Made by a program: the position numbers and the translations under genes
Notes under the pieces: model-generated
The model's input: only the letters and a program-made list of their open reading frames with translations
Databases searched by the model: none
What the model was told of the DNA's origin: nothing
In this document: one piece after another, positions 43,001-51,386 of the stretch
Numbering within the stretch: the stretch's first letter is position 1
Layout: the number at the start of each line of letters is the position of its first letter
From: Chthonomonas sp. UBA1950
GTDB taxonomy: Bacteria > Armatimonadota > Fimbriimonadia > Fimbriimonadales > Fimbriimonadaceae
Assembly: GCA_002336105.1 (NCBI GenBank)
Contig: DDEQ01000012.1
Coordinates: 84,300-148,299, forward strand
Reading direction: 5' to 3'
Length of the DNA: 64,000 nucleotides

Positions 43001-44501
43001 TGCAAACGAGTTTGAGGGCAAAGGATCTGTTGTTCGCCGTGGCTACTACTATGGATCTGACATCGGTGATATCGGCATTCTCTCACTGCAGCGTGCCGAC
43101 CGAGTCGCCGAAGTTAGAGCGATGCTTGGACTCGATCCAGATGAAGCAAAGGTGACTCATCCTGAACGTGCTTTGCTCCCCGGCGGCAGATGGTTTCGAC
43201 CTGGAGAAAGAAACGTGATGATTCTTCCTCGTCCGATCGCAGAGCAACTTAAGGTTGACCCAGGTGAGGTTGGCAAAGCAAAAGTGTCCTATGCAGGCGT
43301 CGACTACACGGTTATTGGCATCGCCGACACTTCGATTTTGCGGTCGATCTATGACCTAGATGGCGATGGCTTTATGCCTCCAGACTTTTCGCTCTCCAAG
43401 CAATATCAAGAACTCAAAGCCACTTCGAACCAGGCGTTTAGGAGCTTCATTCGTCTTGACCCATCTACGGTCTTTATCCTTCCCGCATCGACTTCGTTCG
43501 ACTTAGGCGCAGACCTTCGGACCGTGGCTGTTCACTTTCAGGAGCCTTCGCAAACGCGAACTGCGCTTGAGCATCTGATGCCCCGGTTACGATTGAACCT
43601 GTACGCGAGCGTTCTCGACAAGGATTCCAAGGATCTGGTGGTAAGACAGTTTTCGGTTCAACAGAGCAGTAAGAGTGTTGGGCTACTTCTGATTATCGTT
43701 CAGATGGCGATTGCTGCTGTATTTGTTCTGAACACGATGGTAGCCAGTGTGTTTGAGAGAACGAAAGAGATTGCGATCTTCTCCAGTATTGGTTTGGCGC
43801 CAAACCACATTGCCATGCTGTTCTTTGCCGAGTCGGTTGTTTATGGGATCCTCGGTGCGGTTATTGGGTATTTAGTAGCGCAAGCTACTGCGAAACTGAT
43901 TGTCGCCACGAACACGCTTGAGGGACTGACGCTTAACTTCAGTTCAACGTCTGCCGTAATGTCCGCTGGATTGGTGATGGGCATCGTCCTTTTAAGCACG
44001 ATCTACCCAGCGAAAAAAGCAGCCCAGATCGCGGCACCAGCGAGGAATGATGAAGCCTTCGAAACCGAACCCGAAGGCGATACATGGAACATTCCACTTC
44101 CATTTAGCATCGGCGAAGATGAGGCGGCACCTCTAACGAACTTCCTTTCAGCTTGGCTTCGCGCCTACGAAGGCTACACGATTGGAAGCTTTGTGACGGC
44201 TGAGACACAACGAACGGTGACGGGCAAGGTTTTCGCAGTATCCGCAGTGACCTGGTTGGCTCCTTATGACCTCGGCGTTTCGCAACGATTGGTTCTGCGA
44301 GCTAGCCCATCGGTAGTAGCCGGGGTGTATCAACTCGATCTAGAACTGACGCGACTTGCTGGCGATGCGGAGAATTGGCCTATTGTCAATCAGAGATTTC
44401 TCGCTGATATCCGCAAGCAGTTCCTGACTTGGAGAACGCTTGGAAGCGAAGAACGAGCTAGATTTGAAGACTCGGAAGTGCCTGAAACTGCGATGACATA
44501 A
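40035..44501 (+). CDS. Fusion of a catalytically altered M28-type peptidase domain with an FtsX-like permease
   Basis: This 1,488-residue protein has a signal peptide (about 1-20) and a PA-like insert around residues 120-215 within an M28 fold (about 40-460). The metal-site motifs are altered: ALLAYSDSMS has Tyr where the first His is expected, PGAESATGVAALLE lacks the DDN Asp, and LLGAHSLGLRG has His-Ser where the Glu-Glu pair is expected. A beta-rich region follows (about 480-790), then several membrane segments (about 805-900), the FtsX first helix (about 931) with RRRKARTILTTL before it, a periplasmic part, and three helices from about 1215 (SVGLLLIIVQMAIAAVFVL). A 150-residue tail ends it. 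ATG at 40035 is chosen over TTG at 40029. No ATPase gene is adjacent. Confidence 0.85.
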   Translation: MRRSLCSLVLILFAVTALAVPTDSEAKAQYQKILAGLSLDNLKSSLKSLSGERTRLAGSDGEKRTQSFVANQLRSLGATNIRRETFKVTIPDPDSTGTLSLKGHAVEVWPLWPNLARTSTCDVSGPIIYGGKGTLEALSGKSIRGSIVVLEFNTGIRWKNAAKLGAKAVVFIEPSSMPRAEAEQKFSGVPLDLPRFYLPLKSAGPVLNAAFNNEIVTLRCRQDWVVRESSNLLADFPGSDRRANQQDIALLAYSDSMSIVPGLNPGAESATGVAALLETARRFTEIKHRRPLTVGLLGAHSLGLRGVREFVQKRLDAGKGSPFLTITLDLATGSPTVGSYARGWFEEYRNEPNDSMRSMSRVLRAHVDNLAKVMNVSPARLLFTDAVNQGDNRTWKNNIPGRFALDCEPIVCSGMNGLTWATIEDSRDRTDTPFDTFDKVQVTNLFRQTQTITCLLDHVLNDTSNKGEPSDYKVPLDPNEPQDMTLIGGFSTVVGEVVLYDPQKSFVPDVKIPNSIAAILGSQRTMMGVRGDMIQATEGPDAKYEFHGLPPINAYGVDQQRDTRIAAFHLDPKTGVIDYAPTWNVPGFGAYSFEFKLTVGRRESPVVVFQCVPISLYDLVDPQDLKALNQMRVFDAKTGSLPRDFGIFTPPQDQRLNPEVEDIQILFTIPGQAYQILAGSRTELNRLILTNTSPGQEQGTGYIAPGGKAEDERGGVDLDGRFANVPLNSAIDISNINQTRLDKFKKYRIVSAGIYDLHKQALSEIKLAQEAEKNMDWAGLDRHARAAWGYALRAYPVIQTTASDVVNGVVFYLFLILPFSYFLERLFFGNQLLTKQLTWSIGFFILAFIILRLIHPAFEIVTNPSMIFIAFVMGVLSLIVMSFILGKFEASMRAVKAQQSGVVEVDMRRSSVAMAAFNLGVSNMRRRKARTILTTLTLVVMTFIVLSFTSIVPELKLDETPSSNVPTYSGILMRNPGLDPMQLATYRQIANEFEGKGSVVRRGYYYGSDIGDIGILSLQRADRVAEVRAMLGLDPDEAKVTHPERALLPGGRWFRPGERNVMILPRPIAEQLKVDPGEVGKAKVSYAGVDYTVIGIADTSILRSIYDLDGDGFMPPDFSLSKQYQELKATSNQAFRSFIRLDPSTVFILPASTSFDLGADLRTVAVHFQEPSQTRTALEHLMPRLRLNLYASVLDKDSKDLVVRQFSVQQSSKSVGLLLIIVQMAIAAVFVLNTMVASVFERTKEIAIFSSIGLAPNHIAMLFFAESVVYGILGAVIGYLVAQATAKLIVATNTLEGLTLNFSSTSAVMSAGLVMGIVLLSTIYPAKKAAQIAAPARNDEAFETEPEGDTWNIPLPFSIGEDEAAPLTNFLSAWLRAYEGYTIGSFVTAETQRTVTGKVFAVSAVTWLAPYDLGVSQRLVLRASPSVVAGVYQLDLELTRLAGDAENWPIVNQRFLADIRKQFLTWRTLGSEERARFEDSEVPETAMT

Positions 44502-44516
44502 GGAAATTGGTGTTTG

Positions 44517-47500
44517 ATGATTGGTTTGGCCTATCTGGTTATCGCAATACTAAACCTCCCGACGGTCACGCCTTATCAGGCTGTGACTGACTTCGAAGAT
44601 ATCGGTCAATACGCGCTGAGTTGCCGGTTTCGCGATGGGAGAGTGGTCAACTTTCCAATAGGATGGGCTGGAGATTTTGATGATCTGACTGGTGTTGCTT
44701 GCCGCCTCGATGGCACTCACTTGGGCAAGAAGTCGTTCTTACTACACGCTCCTTGGCGGGGTGGAACCGGAACTGTTGACCAAGCCTTTCACCTTAAGCT
44801 GCCGAAAGCAGGAACTGCAAAGCTGACAGGGTTTGTTGCCCTTGGGACACGCGGAATAGGCAAATCAGACGGAGTCGTTTTCCTCGTCTATCTCGATGAC
44901 AAACTGGCTTTTGAAAGTTTTAGGAAAGATGAGGTATGGCAACCGTACTCTATCGACTTGTCTTCCTTTTTAGGTAGAGACGTGTTGATTCGGTTTGAGA
45001 CTGATCCGGGCCCAAAAAACGACCCTAGCTATGATTTCTCGGTTTGGGGCGATCGCAGATTAGTGCTAACTGGGTTCCAAACAAAGCCATTTTTAAGACA
45101 AGTCAATAAACTAAGGTCGACCGCTGCACCTTCCAAACGGGATGACGTTGTGCCGACAGAAAATGTTGGCCAGCCCATTGCCCTAGATGGAAAGGTAATT
45201 GCGACTGAAGTGAGCGGCGATCTTGGATCTTACAGATTGACGCATGTCGAGGGTCGAAAGATCAAGAGTTTGCCATTTGGGAACTCAGCTCATATTGAGT
45301 GGGATGGTCCAGCTAGTCTTCGTAGTAGTCGCTACGAGCAAACAAAAGATGGGAGAGATCTAGTTCGGGTCTTCGAAACGAAGAAAGGGACAGCGACAGT
45401 TAGGTCCTCACTACGATTCGAGTCTGGCTCTATCGTCTTCAAAGTCGTTTGCGACCAACCCGTGATTCGCTCGTTTGATTCAGCCGGTTGGGGGCCGGTC
45501 GATTTCCGAAAAGAGATCTCGGTGCCTTACTATAGCGGGCATGTATTCTACTTGCCCGAAGAAGATATTTTCGTAAACAGTTTCCTTGATTGGAGGTTTA
45601 GCAACGCGTCCTCTCAAGAGGGCACGAAGGCAGTCTACGGAGCGAAGACCGATGGCACTCGGAATTGCCTGAGTGAGCGAGTCGTGTTTGCGTTTTCACC
45701 TCATTTGGCTGGTGTCCTTCCCAATATTCCGAATCCAAAGTCGCCGTTTATACAGCAAGTTGGCGGGCGTCTCATGCTTGATATTTGGGGGCCGAAGTTT
45801 TCAGATATCTCGACGAATCTTGAGAAGTTGAATGACTACGGGATTAATCGAACAGCGGCGATTGTTCACGTTTGGCAGCGTTCAGGGTATGACAATGAAC
45901 TGCCTGCTCACTTCCCGGCAAATGCCGAACTTGGTGGCGACACGGAAATGCAAAAGCTAGTCAAGACAGCAACCAAATTAGGTTGCTTGCTTGCCTTGCA
46001 TGAGAATTACGTCGATTACTACCCAAACTTTGAAGGCTTCAAAGAGAGCGATATCGCGCTCAGTTCGAACGGCGAACTCGTGAAGGCTTGGCTTAACGAA
46101 GGGACCAAGGTTCAGTCATTTGCGGTCAAACCGAATGCAATCATGCCGTTGGCCAAGTCACAGTCTCCTGAAATCCATCGTCGCTACGGCACCAACGCCG
46201 ATTACCTGGATGTTCATTCAGCCGTTCCTCCTTGGTTCCATGTGGATTACAGGGCTTCTGAGTCAGGCGCTGCCGAATTCAAAACCGTCTTCGACACGCA
46301 TCAGGAGCTTTGGGCATTTGAGCGAAAGACGCATGGCGGTCCGGTGTTCGGTGAAGGGAACAATCACTGGTGGTGGTCTGGTCTCCTCGATGGTGTCGAA
46401 GCTCAATTTGGCACCGGTTGGCCAGCCTTAAAGGGGTTGGATGCGCCGCTCATGGTTGACTTCGACCTCAAGCGGATTCATCCACTGCAAGCCAATCATG
46501 GAATGGGTTATTACGAGAGGTGGTGGGAAAACGCCCAGTGGGGAACTACCCCGCCAATGAAGGTGATGGACCAATACCGAATGCAAGAGATTGCATTCGG
46601 TCACACAGGGTTCCTGGCGCAATCGACTTGGAGTGTGTTGCCCTACGCTTGGTTGGAACACCACCTTCTGACTCCGGTGACTCAGGCTTATGCCGGACAA
46701 GATGTTGACAAGATCGAATACCAGGTTCAAGGGAAGTGGGTTGACCCAGATGAAGCTGCGATTCGCGGCGATTGGTCGATTGTTCGTATCACCTATGGAA
46801 ACGGCTTAGTAGTGATTGCTAATAATCAGCCAGAAGCATTGCGACTTGGATCGCTCACCTTGCCGCAATTTGGGTGGGCAGCTAGTGGTGCGGGAATTCT
46901 GTCGGCCTATACCGCGCTCAACGAGGGTGTTGTGTGCGATTTCTCCTCAACGAGGAATGAAGTATTTGCCAACGCTCGAAGGCTTTCTGACTGGCAGTTG
47001 AGCGGCATCACCAATATTCGTCCAACCGCAGTCGGATTTGCTCAACTAGAGCCGAGAAAGTTTCGCCTTGGATACCGATGGCAGGTCAACCAAGCGTTGG
47101 ATCAAGACTATAAAGTGTTTGTGCACTTCAACAAAATGACCGGCGATCCATATGATGAAGGGATCGTTTTTCAGAACGATCATCTGACGCGGAAGCCGAC
47201 ATCGACTTGGAAGGTTGGAGAAACAATTGAAGATGGTCCGGCTGAAATTTCTGTGCCGCAGCATGTTGCCGATGGCAGCTATGCCGTCAGCGTTGGGCTT
47301 TGGCTTGAAGGTTCGCCAAGGCTATCCTTACGTGGTTCTGATGACGGTCAGGGGCGTATTCGACTGGGCATTCTGAAGATTCAAGATAACGGAAATTCAA
47401 TTCGATTTCTGCCGAACAGCGACTCGGGAGAAGGTCAGCTTGCCCTCTATTCGAAATCGCTGAATTTAGCTGAAAAGGTCATCGATTTCGGGGATCTACG

Positions 47501-47729
47501 CACTAACGGAAGTGTTCGAGCGATTCGACAAGGCCCTGAGTGGGTGTTGCAGACTTACCCGAGAGATCGTAGTTTTAGTCTAGAGCTAAGCCAATCGAGA
47601 TTTGGGTTTCCTAACCTGGTGAAATGTGACGGCGGAACTTCAAACAGTATAAAACCGGTTCTAAAAGGCGGTTACTGGAGATTACCGATAACGGGTGCGC
47701 GCGAATATCGGTGGGCAACAGGCAAGTAA
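44517..47729 (+). CDS. Large secreted glycoside-hydrolase-like protein (GH101-like barrel)
   Basis: This 1,070-residue protein has a short N-terminal hydrophobic segment (IGLAYLVIAILNLP), then an NPCBM-like carbohydrate-binding module (about 50-190) and an unrecognised beta region. A TIM-barrel-like domain spans about 410-720. Barrel segments resemble GH101 and related families: IVHVWQRSGYDNELPAHFPA, ADYLDVHSAVPPW with a possible nucleophile Asp, and GPVFGEGNNHWWWSGLLDG with a possible acid Glu. The C-terminal region (about 780-1070) is beta-rich. Substrates of GH101-like enzymes are O-glycans, but the match is by pattern only. It starts 16 bases after the M28-FtsX fusion gene. ATG at 44517 is preferred to TTG at 44514. 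Confidence 0.6.
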   Translation: MIGLAYLVIAILNLPTVTPYQAVTDFEDIGQYALSCRFRDGRVVNFPIGWAGDFDDLTGVACRLDGTHLGKKSFLLHAPWRGGTGTVDQAFHLKLPKAGTAKLTGFVALGTRGIGKSDGVVFLVYLDDKLAFESFRKDEVWQPYSIDLSSFLGRDVLIRFETDPGPKNDPSYDFSVWGDRRLVLTGFQTKPFLRQVNKLRSTAAPSKRDDVVPTENVGQPIALDGKVIATEVSGDLGSYRLTHVEGRKIKSLPFGNSAHIEWDGPASLRSSRYEQTKDGRDLVRVFETKKGTATVRSSLRFESGSIVFKVVCDQPVIRSFDSAGWGPVDFRKEISVPYYSGHVFYLPEEDIFVNSFLDWRFSNASSQEGTKAVYGAKTDGTRNCLSERVVFAFSPHLAGVLPNIPNPKSPFIQQVGGRLMLDIWGPKFSDISTNLEKLNDYGINRTAAIVHVWQRSGYDNELPAHFPANAELGGDTEMQKLVKTATKLGCLLALHENYVDYYPNFEGFKESDIALSSNGELVKAWLNEGTKVQSFAVKPNAIMPLAKSQSPEIHRRYGTNADYLDVHSAVPPWFHVDYRASESGAAEFKTVFDTHQELWAFERKTHGGPVFGEGNNHWWWSGLLDGVEAQFGTGWPALKGLDAPLMVDFDLKRIHPLQANHGMGYYERWWENAQWGTTPPMKVMDQYRMQEIAFGHTGFLAQSTWSVLPYAWLEHHLLTPVTQAYAGQDVDKIEYQVQGKWVDPDEAAIRGDWSIVRITYGNGLVVIANNQPEALRLGSLTLPQFGWAASGAGILSAYTALNEGVVCDFSSTRNEVFANARRLSDWQLSGITNIRPTAVGFAQLEPRKFRLGYRWQVNQALDQDYKVFVHFNKMTGDPYDEGIVFQNDHLTRKPTSTWKVGETIEDGPAEISVPQHVADGSYAVSVGLWLEGSPRLSLRGSDDGQGRIRLGILKIQDNGNSIRFLPNSDSGEGQLALYSKSLNLAEKVIDFGDLRTNGSVRAIRQGPEWVLQTYPRDRSFSLELSQSRFGFPNLVKCDGGTSNSIKPVLKGGYWRLPITGAREYRWATGK

Positions 47730-47741
47730 ACTGAATCTAAG

Positions 47742-48503
47742 ATGCGTATCTTGGTGACTAACGACGACGGAATTCGAGCTGAAGGATTAAGGCACATTGT
47801 GGAAGTCGCCAAGCAGTTTGGTGAGGTTAAAATCGCTGCTCCAGACCGCGAACGATCTGCGTGTGCTCATGCGATGACCATTCGAGAGCCGCTTCGTGCA
47901 AATCCTGTTTCCTGGCCTGGTTGCGAAGCCTGGGAGATCAGCGGTTTTCCGGTTGACTGTGTGAATGTCGGGCTTATGATCGGCTATCCAGATGGTTGCG
48001 ACCTTGTGTTGAGTGGCATCAATCACGGACCTAACTTGGGTTATGACATCACCTATTCCGGAACCGCTGCCGGTGCGATGGAAGGAATCATCAACGGCAT
48101 TCCATCAATCGCGATGTCGATGGCGCTCTTACAAGCCGGGCAGTCTCTCAATTTCGAAACTGGCGCAAGATGGTTTCGAGAGAATTTCGAAAGACTGATC
48201 AATGCACCCCGAGCAGATCTTGCGTTCCTCAACGTGAACGTGCCGACGGTTCCGTTTGAAGAACTAAAAGGAACCCGAGTGACTACAATGGGCCGACGTG
48301 TCTACGTCGAGCGCATGGAGATGAGAGAAGATCCTTGGGATCGACCCTATTACTGGCAGGGCGGTGCCGTTGTAAATGTCGGAGATCAGCCAGGTACTGA
48401 CGTTGAGGCCGTAGCGAACGGTTATGTGAGTGTTACCCCTGTCTCCATGGACTGGACCAATCGAGACGACGTCGCCAGAATTCGAGAGCAACTCATTGAC
48501 TGA
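47742..48503 (+). CDS. surE: 5'/3'-nucleotidase SurE
   Basis: SurE is a metal-dependent phosphatase of nucleoside monophosphates. It is 253 residues, normal for the family. It begins MRILVTNDDGIRAEGLRHI, with the metal-binding Asp8-Asp9 pair, then APDRERSACAHAMT containing the metal Ser, and VLSGINHGPNLGYDITYSGTAAGAMEG containing the metal Asn. In many bacteria surE sits with pcm and stress genes; neither is here. The ATG at 47742 lies 12 bases after the glycosidase-like gene. A weak stem-loop follows at 48511-48539. Confidence 0.96.
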   Translation: MRILVTNDDGIRAEGLRHIVEVAKQFGEVKIAAPDRERSACAHAMTIREPLRANPVSWPGCEAWEISGFPVDCVNVGLMIGYPDGCDLVLSGINHGPNLGYDITYSGTAAGAMEGIINGIPSIAMSMALLQAGQSLNFETGARWFRENFERLINAPRADLAFLNVNVPTVPFEELKGTRVTTMGRRVYVERMEMREDPWDRPYYWQGGAVVNVGDQPGTDVEAVANGYVSVTPVSMDWTNRDDVARIREQLID

Positions 48504-48510
48504 CACAAAA

Positions 48511-48539
48511 TGGTGCCAAGACGGATTGCCTCGGCACCA
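48511..48539. terminator. Short stem-loop between surE and the DUF3352 gene
   Basis: Arms TGGTGCC (48511-48517) and GGCACCA (48533-48539) form a 7-bp stem with a 15-base loop, 8 bases after the surE stop. Both genes converge here. No T-run follows closely, so it is a weak candidate terminator for either direction. Confidence 0.45.
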
Positions 48540-48551
48540 CTAATTAGTTGA

Positions 48552-50264
48552 CTAGCGTTTAGTCTGCTTGGTTTGACTACCAACAAAGTCAAGCATTCGG
48601 TCAACGTCGAGGGGGATGAACGTATGGGTGTGATACGAGCCGTCTGCGTTAACCTTGCCGGACATGCTCAATGACTGTTTGAGGTTTTCAAACATCCCTG
48701 TCGCTTGCCGAAAGATTTTCGCGTCTTCGGGCTGCATCTTCTCCAGGTTCATCGTATTTGTCACGCCTCGACTAATGCGGGACAGGTCGAAAGCGAGCAT
48801 TGACTGACCTGCTAGAAGGTCAGACCCGAAGCTTGGGTCGTTGCTAAGTTTGGTGCCCTTCGAAGAGTAGCTAGCAACTGCCTTTGCCAGTAAATCCTCT
48901 GACGATGCTGCTAAAACTGTGTTTCCGACGGTCGCCCAGGCGATTGTCTTGTTGCCGAACAATGTCGAAGACTTCAGCACGTCCTCATCGTGGGGAAGAG
49001 ACTTTCGCATATCAGCCTGCACATCATCGCTCAATCGGTAGGCATCGGCCCCTTCGATGTTCAGTTTGCTCTTCCAAATCGTTTTTGGCGGGTTAGCTTT
49101 AGCCGCGCCTTGGTTGATGTATTGAACTAGTTTTTGAACGCCAGCATTGGGTGTTGCACTGTTCGAGTCATCAATCATCAACAAGACATCTGCTCCTGCT
49201 GGGGAATCTCCACTGGAGGGATAAGCCGCCAAAACAGTATTGCCTTCAAAGGAGGGCAGTATGTCGTCTTTTATGCTCATGCCAGTCTCCTTTTGGATGC
49301 CATCCTCCATGTCCTTGATCGAGCCAACGACTTCCTTTTGATCTTTCATCATGGTGGTGAAGCCCCGGAAATAAGCTGATGGCTGGGCAAGAGCAATCAT
49401 GCCGTATGCACCCGAGGGGAGCTTGTCGTACAGGTCGGCGCGAACGGGAGTGATGCCCGAGAAAATCTTGACGAACTCATTTTTGTCGAGGTCGTATTTG
49501 CCATCTAGATTGAGCGCGAGTCCCCCTTCCTGAATGCTCGCGGAGATCGTCATGAAATCGGCATCAAATTTTGCCGGAAGTTTCAAGTCTTTTGAGATGG
49601 CAGAAGGATCGAGAAAGATGAGAAGGTTAGGTGAGTCGATGGCTCTTGCCCGAGCAACTTGAAACGCTTGATTTGATGTGATCGACGGAGCTTCCCCTTT
49701 ACTGACTCGAGCCACTTTGTTGAATGCCCAGGGCTTGTCGCTGATCATCAACATGTTGTCAACAACCATGTAAGATAGTTTCGCTTTCGGTATTCGATAG
49801 TATCGAGTTCCGCGCCAGAATTCGGGGCGACCTTTACTAGCCAATATCTCATTCACTTTCGCGGGATCAGACACCGCAAGAAGAACAACGAAGCCAGTGT
49901 CCTCCGCTTTTTCTCCCTTGAGAATGGCTCCCGTTAAGCCCCGTTGAACCAGCGGCCTAAGTTCTTCCATAGCTGGACACCCAGGATCGAAGATGTCGAG
50001 CAGCGACTTATCAAGATACTGCGACATACCGTTTCGGTCGAGGGCATCGTCTAGGTGTTTGAATTCGATTGCTTGGCTTGGGTAGGGCGTTAGGTCGAGC
50101 GATCCTAGCATCTGCGTATCCGCAGGAATCAGTTTGAGCGCTGCTTCGCCTGGATGAGCGAAAACCGTCTTGTAAGCGTAGGTAGCGCCGATGCTTGTGA
50201 CTACTGCTGTGGCTACTGTTCCGCTGATGATCCAGCGGCGAATGGAGGCATGTCTTGAGGTCAT
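48552..50264 (-). CDS. DUF3352 domain-containing membrane-anchored protein
   Basis: This 570-residue protein has one N-terminal membrane segment (about residues 11-28, WIISGTVATAVVTSIGATYA) and a long extracytoplasmic region of the DUF3352 type. It begins LKLIPADTQMLGSLDLTPYPSQ, shows GLTGAILKGEKAEDTGFVVLL and ends with LAFDLSRISRGVTN. DUF3352 proteins occur in cyanobacteria, planctomycetes and related groups; no function is established. It starts with ATG at 50264 after an intergenic region of 142 bases containing two stem-loops. It is co-directional with the prohibitin-like gene upstream. Confidence 0.8.
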   Translation of the reverse strand: MTSRHASIRRWIISGTVATAVVTSIGATYAYKTVFAHPGEAALKLIPADTQMLGSLDLTPYPSQAIEFKHLDDALDRNGMSQYLDKSLLDIFDPGCPAMEELRPLVQRGLTGAILKGEKAEDTGFVVLLAVSDPAKVNEILASKGRPEFWRGTRYYRIPKAKLSYMVVDNMLMISDKPWAFNKVARVSKGEAPSITSNQAFQVARARAIDSPNLLIFLDPSAISKDLKLPAKFDADFMTISASIQEGGLALNLDGKYDLDKNEFVKIFSGITPVRADLYDKLPSGAYGMIALAQPSAYFRGFTTMMKDQKEVVGSIKDMEDGIQKETGMSIKDDILPSFEGNTVLAAYPSSGDSPAGADVLLMIDDSNSATPNAGVQKLVQYINQGAAKANPPKTIWKSKLNIEGADAYRLSDDVQADMRKSLPHDEDVLKSSTLFGNKTIAWATVGNTVLAASSEDLLAKAVASYSSKGTKLSNDPSFGSDLLAGQSMLAFDLSRISRGVTNTMNLEKMQPEDAKIFRQATGMFENLKQSLSMSGKVNADGSYHTHTFIPLDVDRMLDFVGSQTKQTKR

Positions 50265-50303
50265 AGAAGTTCTCGCTATTGATGAAGAGTCGGAATTATG
50301 TTA

Positions 50304-50370
50304 GGCCGATCACGGCCCAAACTGAAAGCGCATAGGTCTATTGGAGTTTCTCATTTAGGACTAATAGACC
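50304..50370 (-). promoter_or_regulatory. Two small stem-loops in the leader of the DUF3352 gene
   Basis: Arms 50304-50308 and 50313-50317 (GGCCG / CGGCC) form a 5-bp stem with a 4-base loop. Arms 50335-50342 and 50363-50370 (GGTCTATT / AATAGACC) form an 8-bp stem with a 20-base loop. Both lie in the 142 bases between the prohibitin-like gene (stop at 50407) and the DUF3352 start (50264). The larger could end prohibitin transcription or shape the DUF3352 leader. I see no named riboswitch. Confidence 0.35.
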
Positions 50371-50406
50371 AACTTGATTCAATTTTGACCGTGATCTCGA
50401 CGTTCT

Positions 50407-51288
50407 TTACTTCTTGCTAGGTGGGTCCATCAAGGACTTCATATCAAAGATCATGCTCTGTCCCGAACCTGAAACCGTCGGAAGTTTGCCATCCCACTTT
50501 TCAAGAAACTGCTTCATCAACACTCGGTTGCCGCCTTGAGAGTTTAGAGCTTCGGCTTCGATTCTTGCCGCTTTCGCTCGGCCTTCAGCGGTGGCAATCG
50601 CAGTTTCAGCTTCAAGTTTTGCCTTTTGAAGTTCGTATTTCTGTTGCTCTGCAGTCTGTTGAGCCACCTGTTTACGCTCAATGGCCCGGTTAAACTCATC
50701 TGAGAAGTCGAAGTTGGTCAAGCTAACCCCACCTGGCTCAACGATAATGTTGTAACGCGAGAGTCGATCGGAGAGGAGGTTGTCGATTTGAGCTTTAACA
50801 TCCTGCCGCTTTGACACCAGTTCCTCCGCAGTGTATTGAGCGACAACTGCTTTAACCGTTTCTTGAACGGCTGGGTCGATGATTCTGGTGGAGAATTCTT
50901 TGCCTACGTTTTTGTAAAGTACACCGACTGTCGCGGGATCGATATGATAGTTCACAGCGACCGAGGCAGAAACGGTCTGTAGGTCGCGCGAGGCTGCCGA
51001 TGCTTTCGCAGATTCCTTTTGGGTTCGAACCTCCATCACTTCCACGCTTTGGGCGTATGGGATGACGAAATTTGCGCCTTCTGACATGGTGCCTTTGACT
51101 GCGCCGAACTGGAGCAAAACGCCTCGGTGACCCGCAGGAACCGAGTAATACGAACCCCAACAGAGTGTGATGATAAGCAATATGAACCCGGAGATTCGTA
51201 TTGCGATCTTAGTTCCAGCTTGTTCGTGGGGAAGAGTAAATCCGGCCAGAATCATCACGAAAGTGATAGCGGTTAGAATCAGCGTCAT
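50407..51288 (-). CDS. Prohibitin-like SPFH/Band-7 membrane protein
   Basis: This 293-residue protein has two close N-terminal hydrophobic segments (about residues 1-18 and 28-46), then an SPFH domain (about 50-225) and a coiled-coil tail. The prohibitin signature is clear: VPAGHRGVLLQFGAVKGTMSEGANFVIP, then LQTVSASVAVNYHIDP, VVAQYTAEELVSKRQDV and NIIVEPGGVSLTNFDFSDEFNRAIERKQVAQQTAEQQ. Bacterial homologues form rings that stabilise membrane proteins and proteases. The C-terminus (SGQSMIFDMKSLMDPPSKK) matches the family. It starts about 98 bases after the deacetylase gene's end on the same strand. Confidence 0.93.
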   Translation of the reverse strand: MTLILTAITFVMILAGFTLPHEQAGTKIAIRISGFILLIITLCWGSYYSVPAGHRGVLLQFGAVKGTMSEGANFVIPYAQSVEVMEVRTQKESAKASAASRDLQTVSASVAVNYHIDPATVGVLYKNVGKEFSTRIIDPAVQETVKAVVAQYTAEELVSKRQDVKAQIDNLLSDRLSRYNIIVEPGGVSLTNFDFSDEFNRAIERKQVAQQTAEQQKYELQKAKLEAETAIATAEGRAKAARIEAEALNSQGGNRVLMKQFLEKWDGKLPTVSGSGQSMIFDMKSLMDPPSKK

Positions 51289-51386
51289 TGTTTGTTTTCT
51301 CGAAAGGCTTGTCGTCTCTGGGGGTATTAACCCAGATCATTTCCACGTAATCCAACTACGGAATTCGGTCAAAAAGGATGCAGTGG

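Noticed and set aside
50304..50370. Possible riboswitch or ncRNA upstream of the DUF3352 gene.
   Set aside because: The two hairpins are small and match no riboswitch consensus that I can recall; reported only as low-confidence leader structures.
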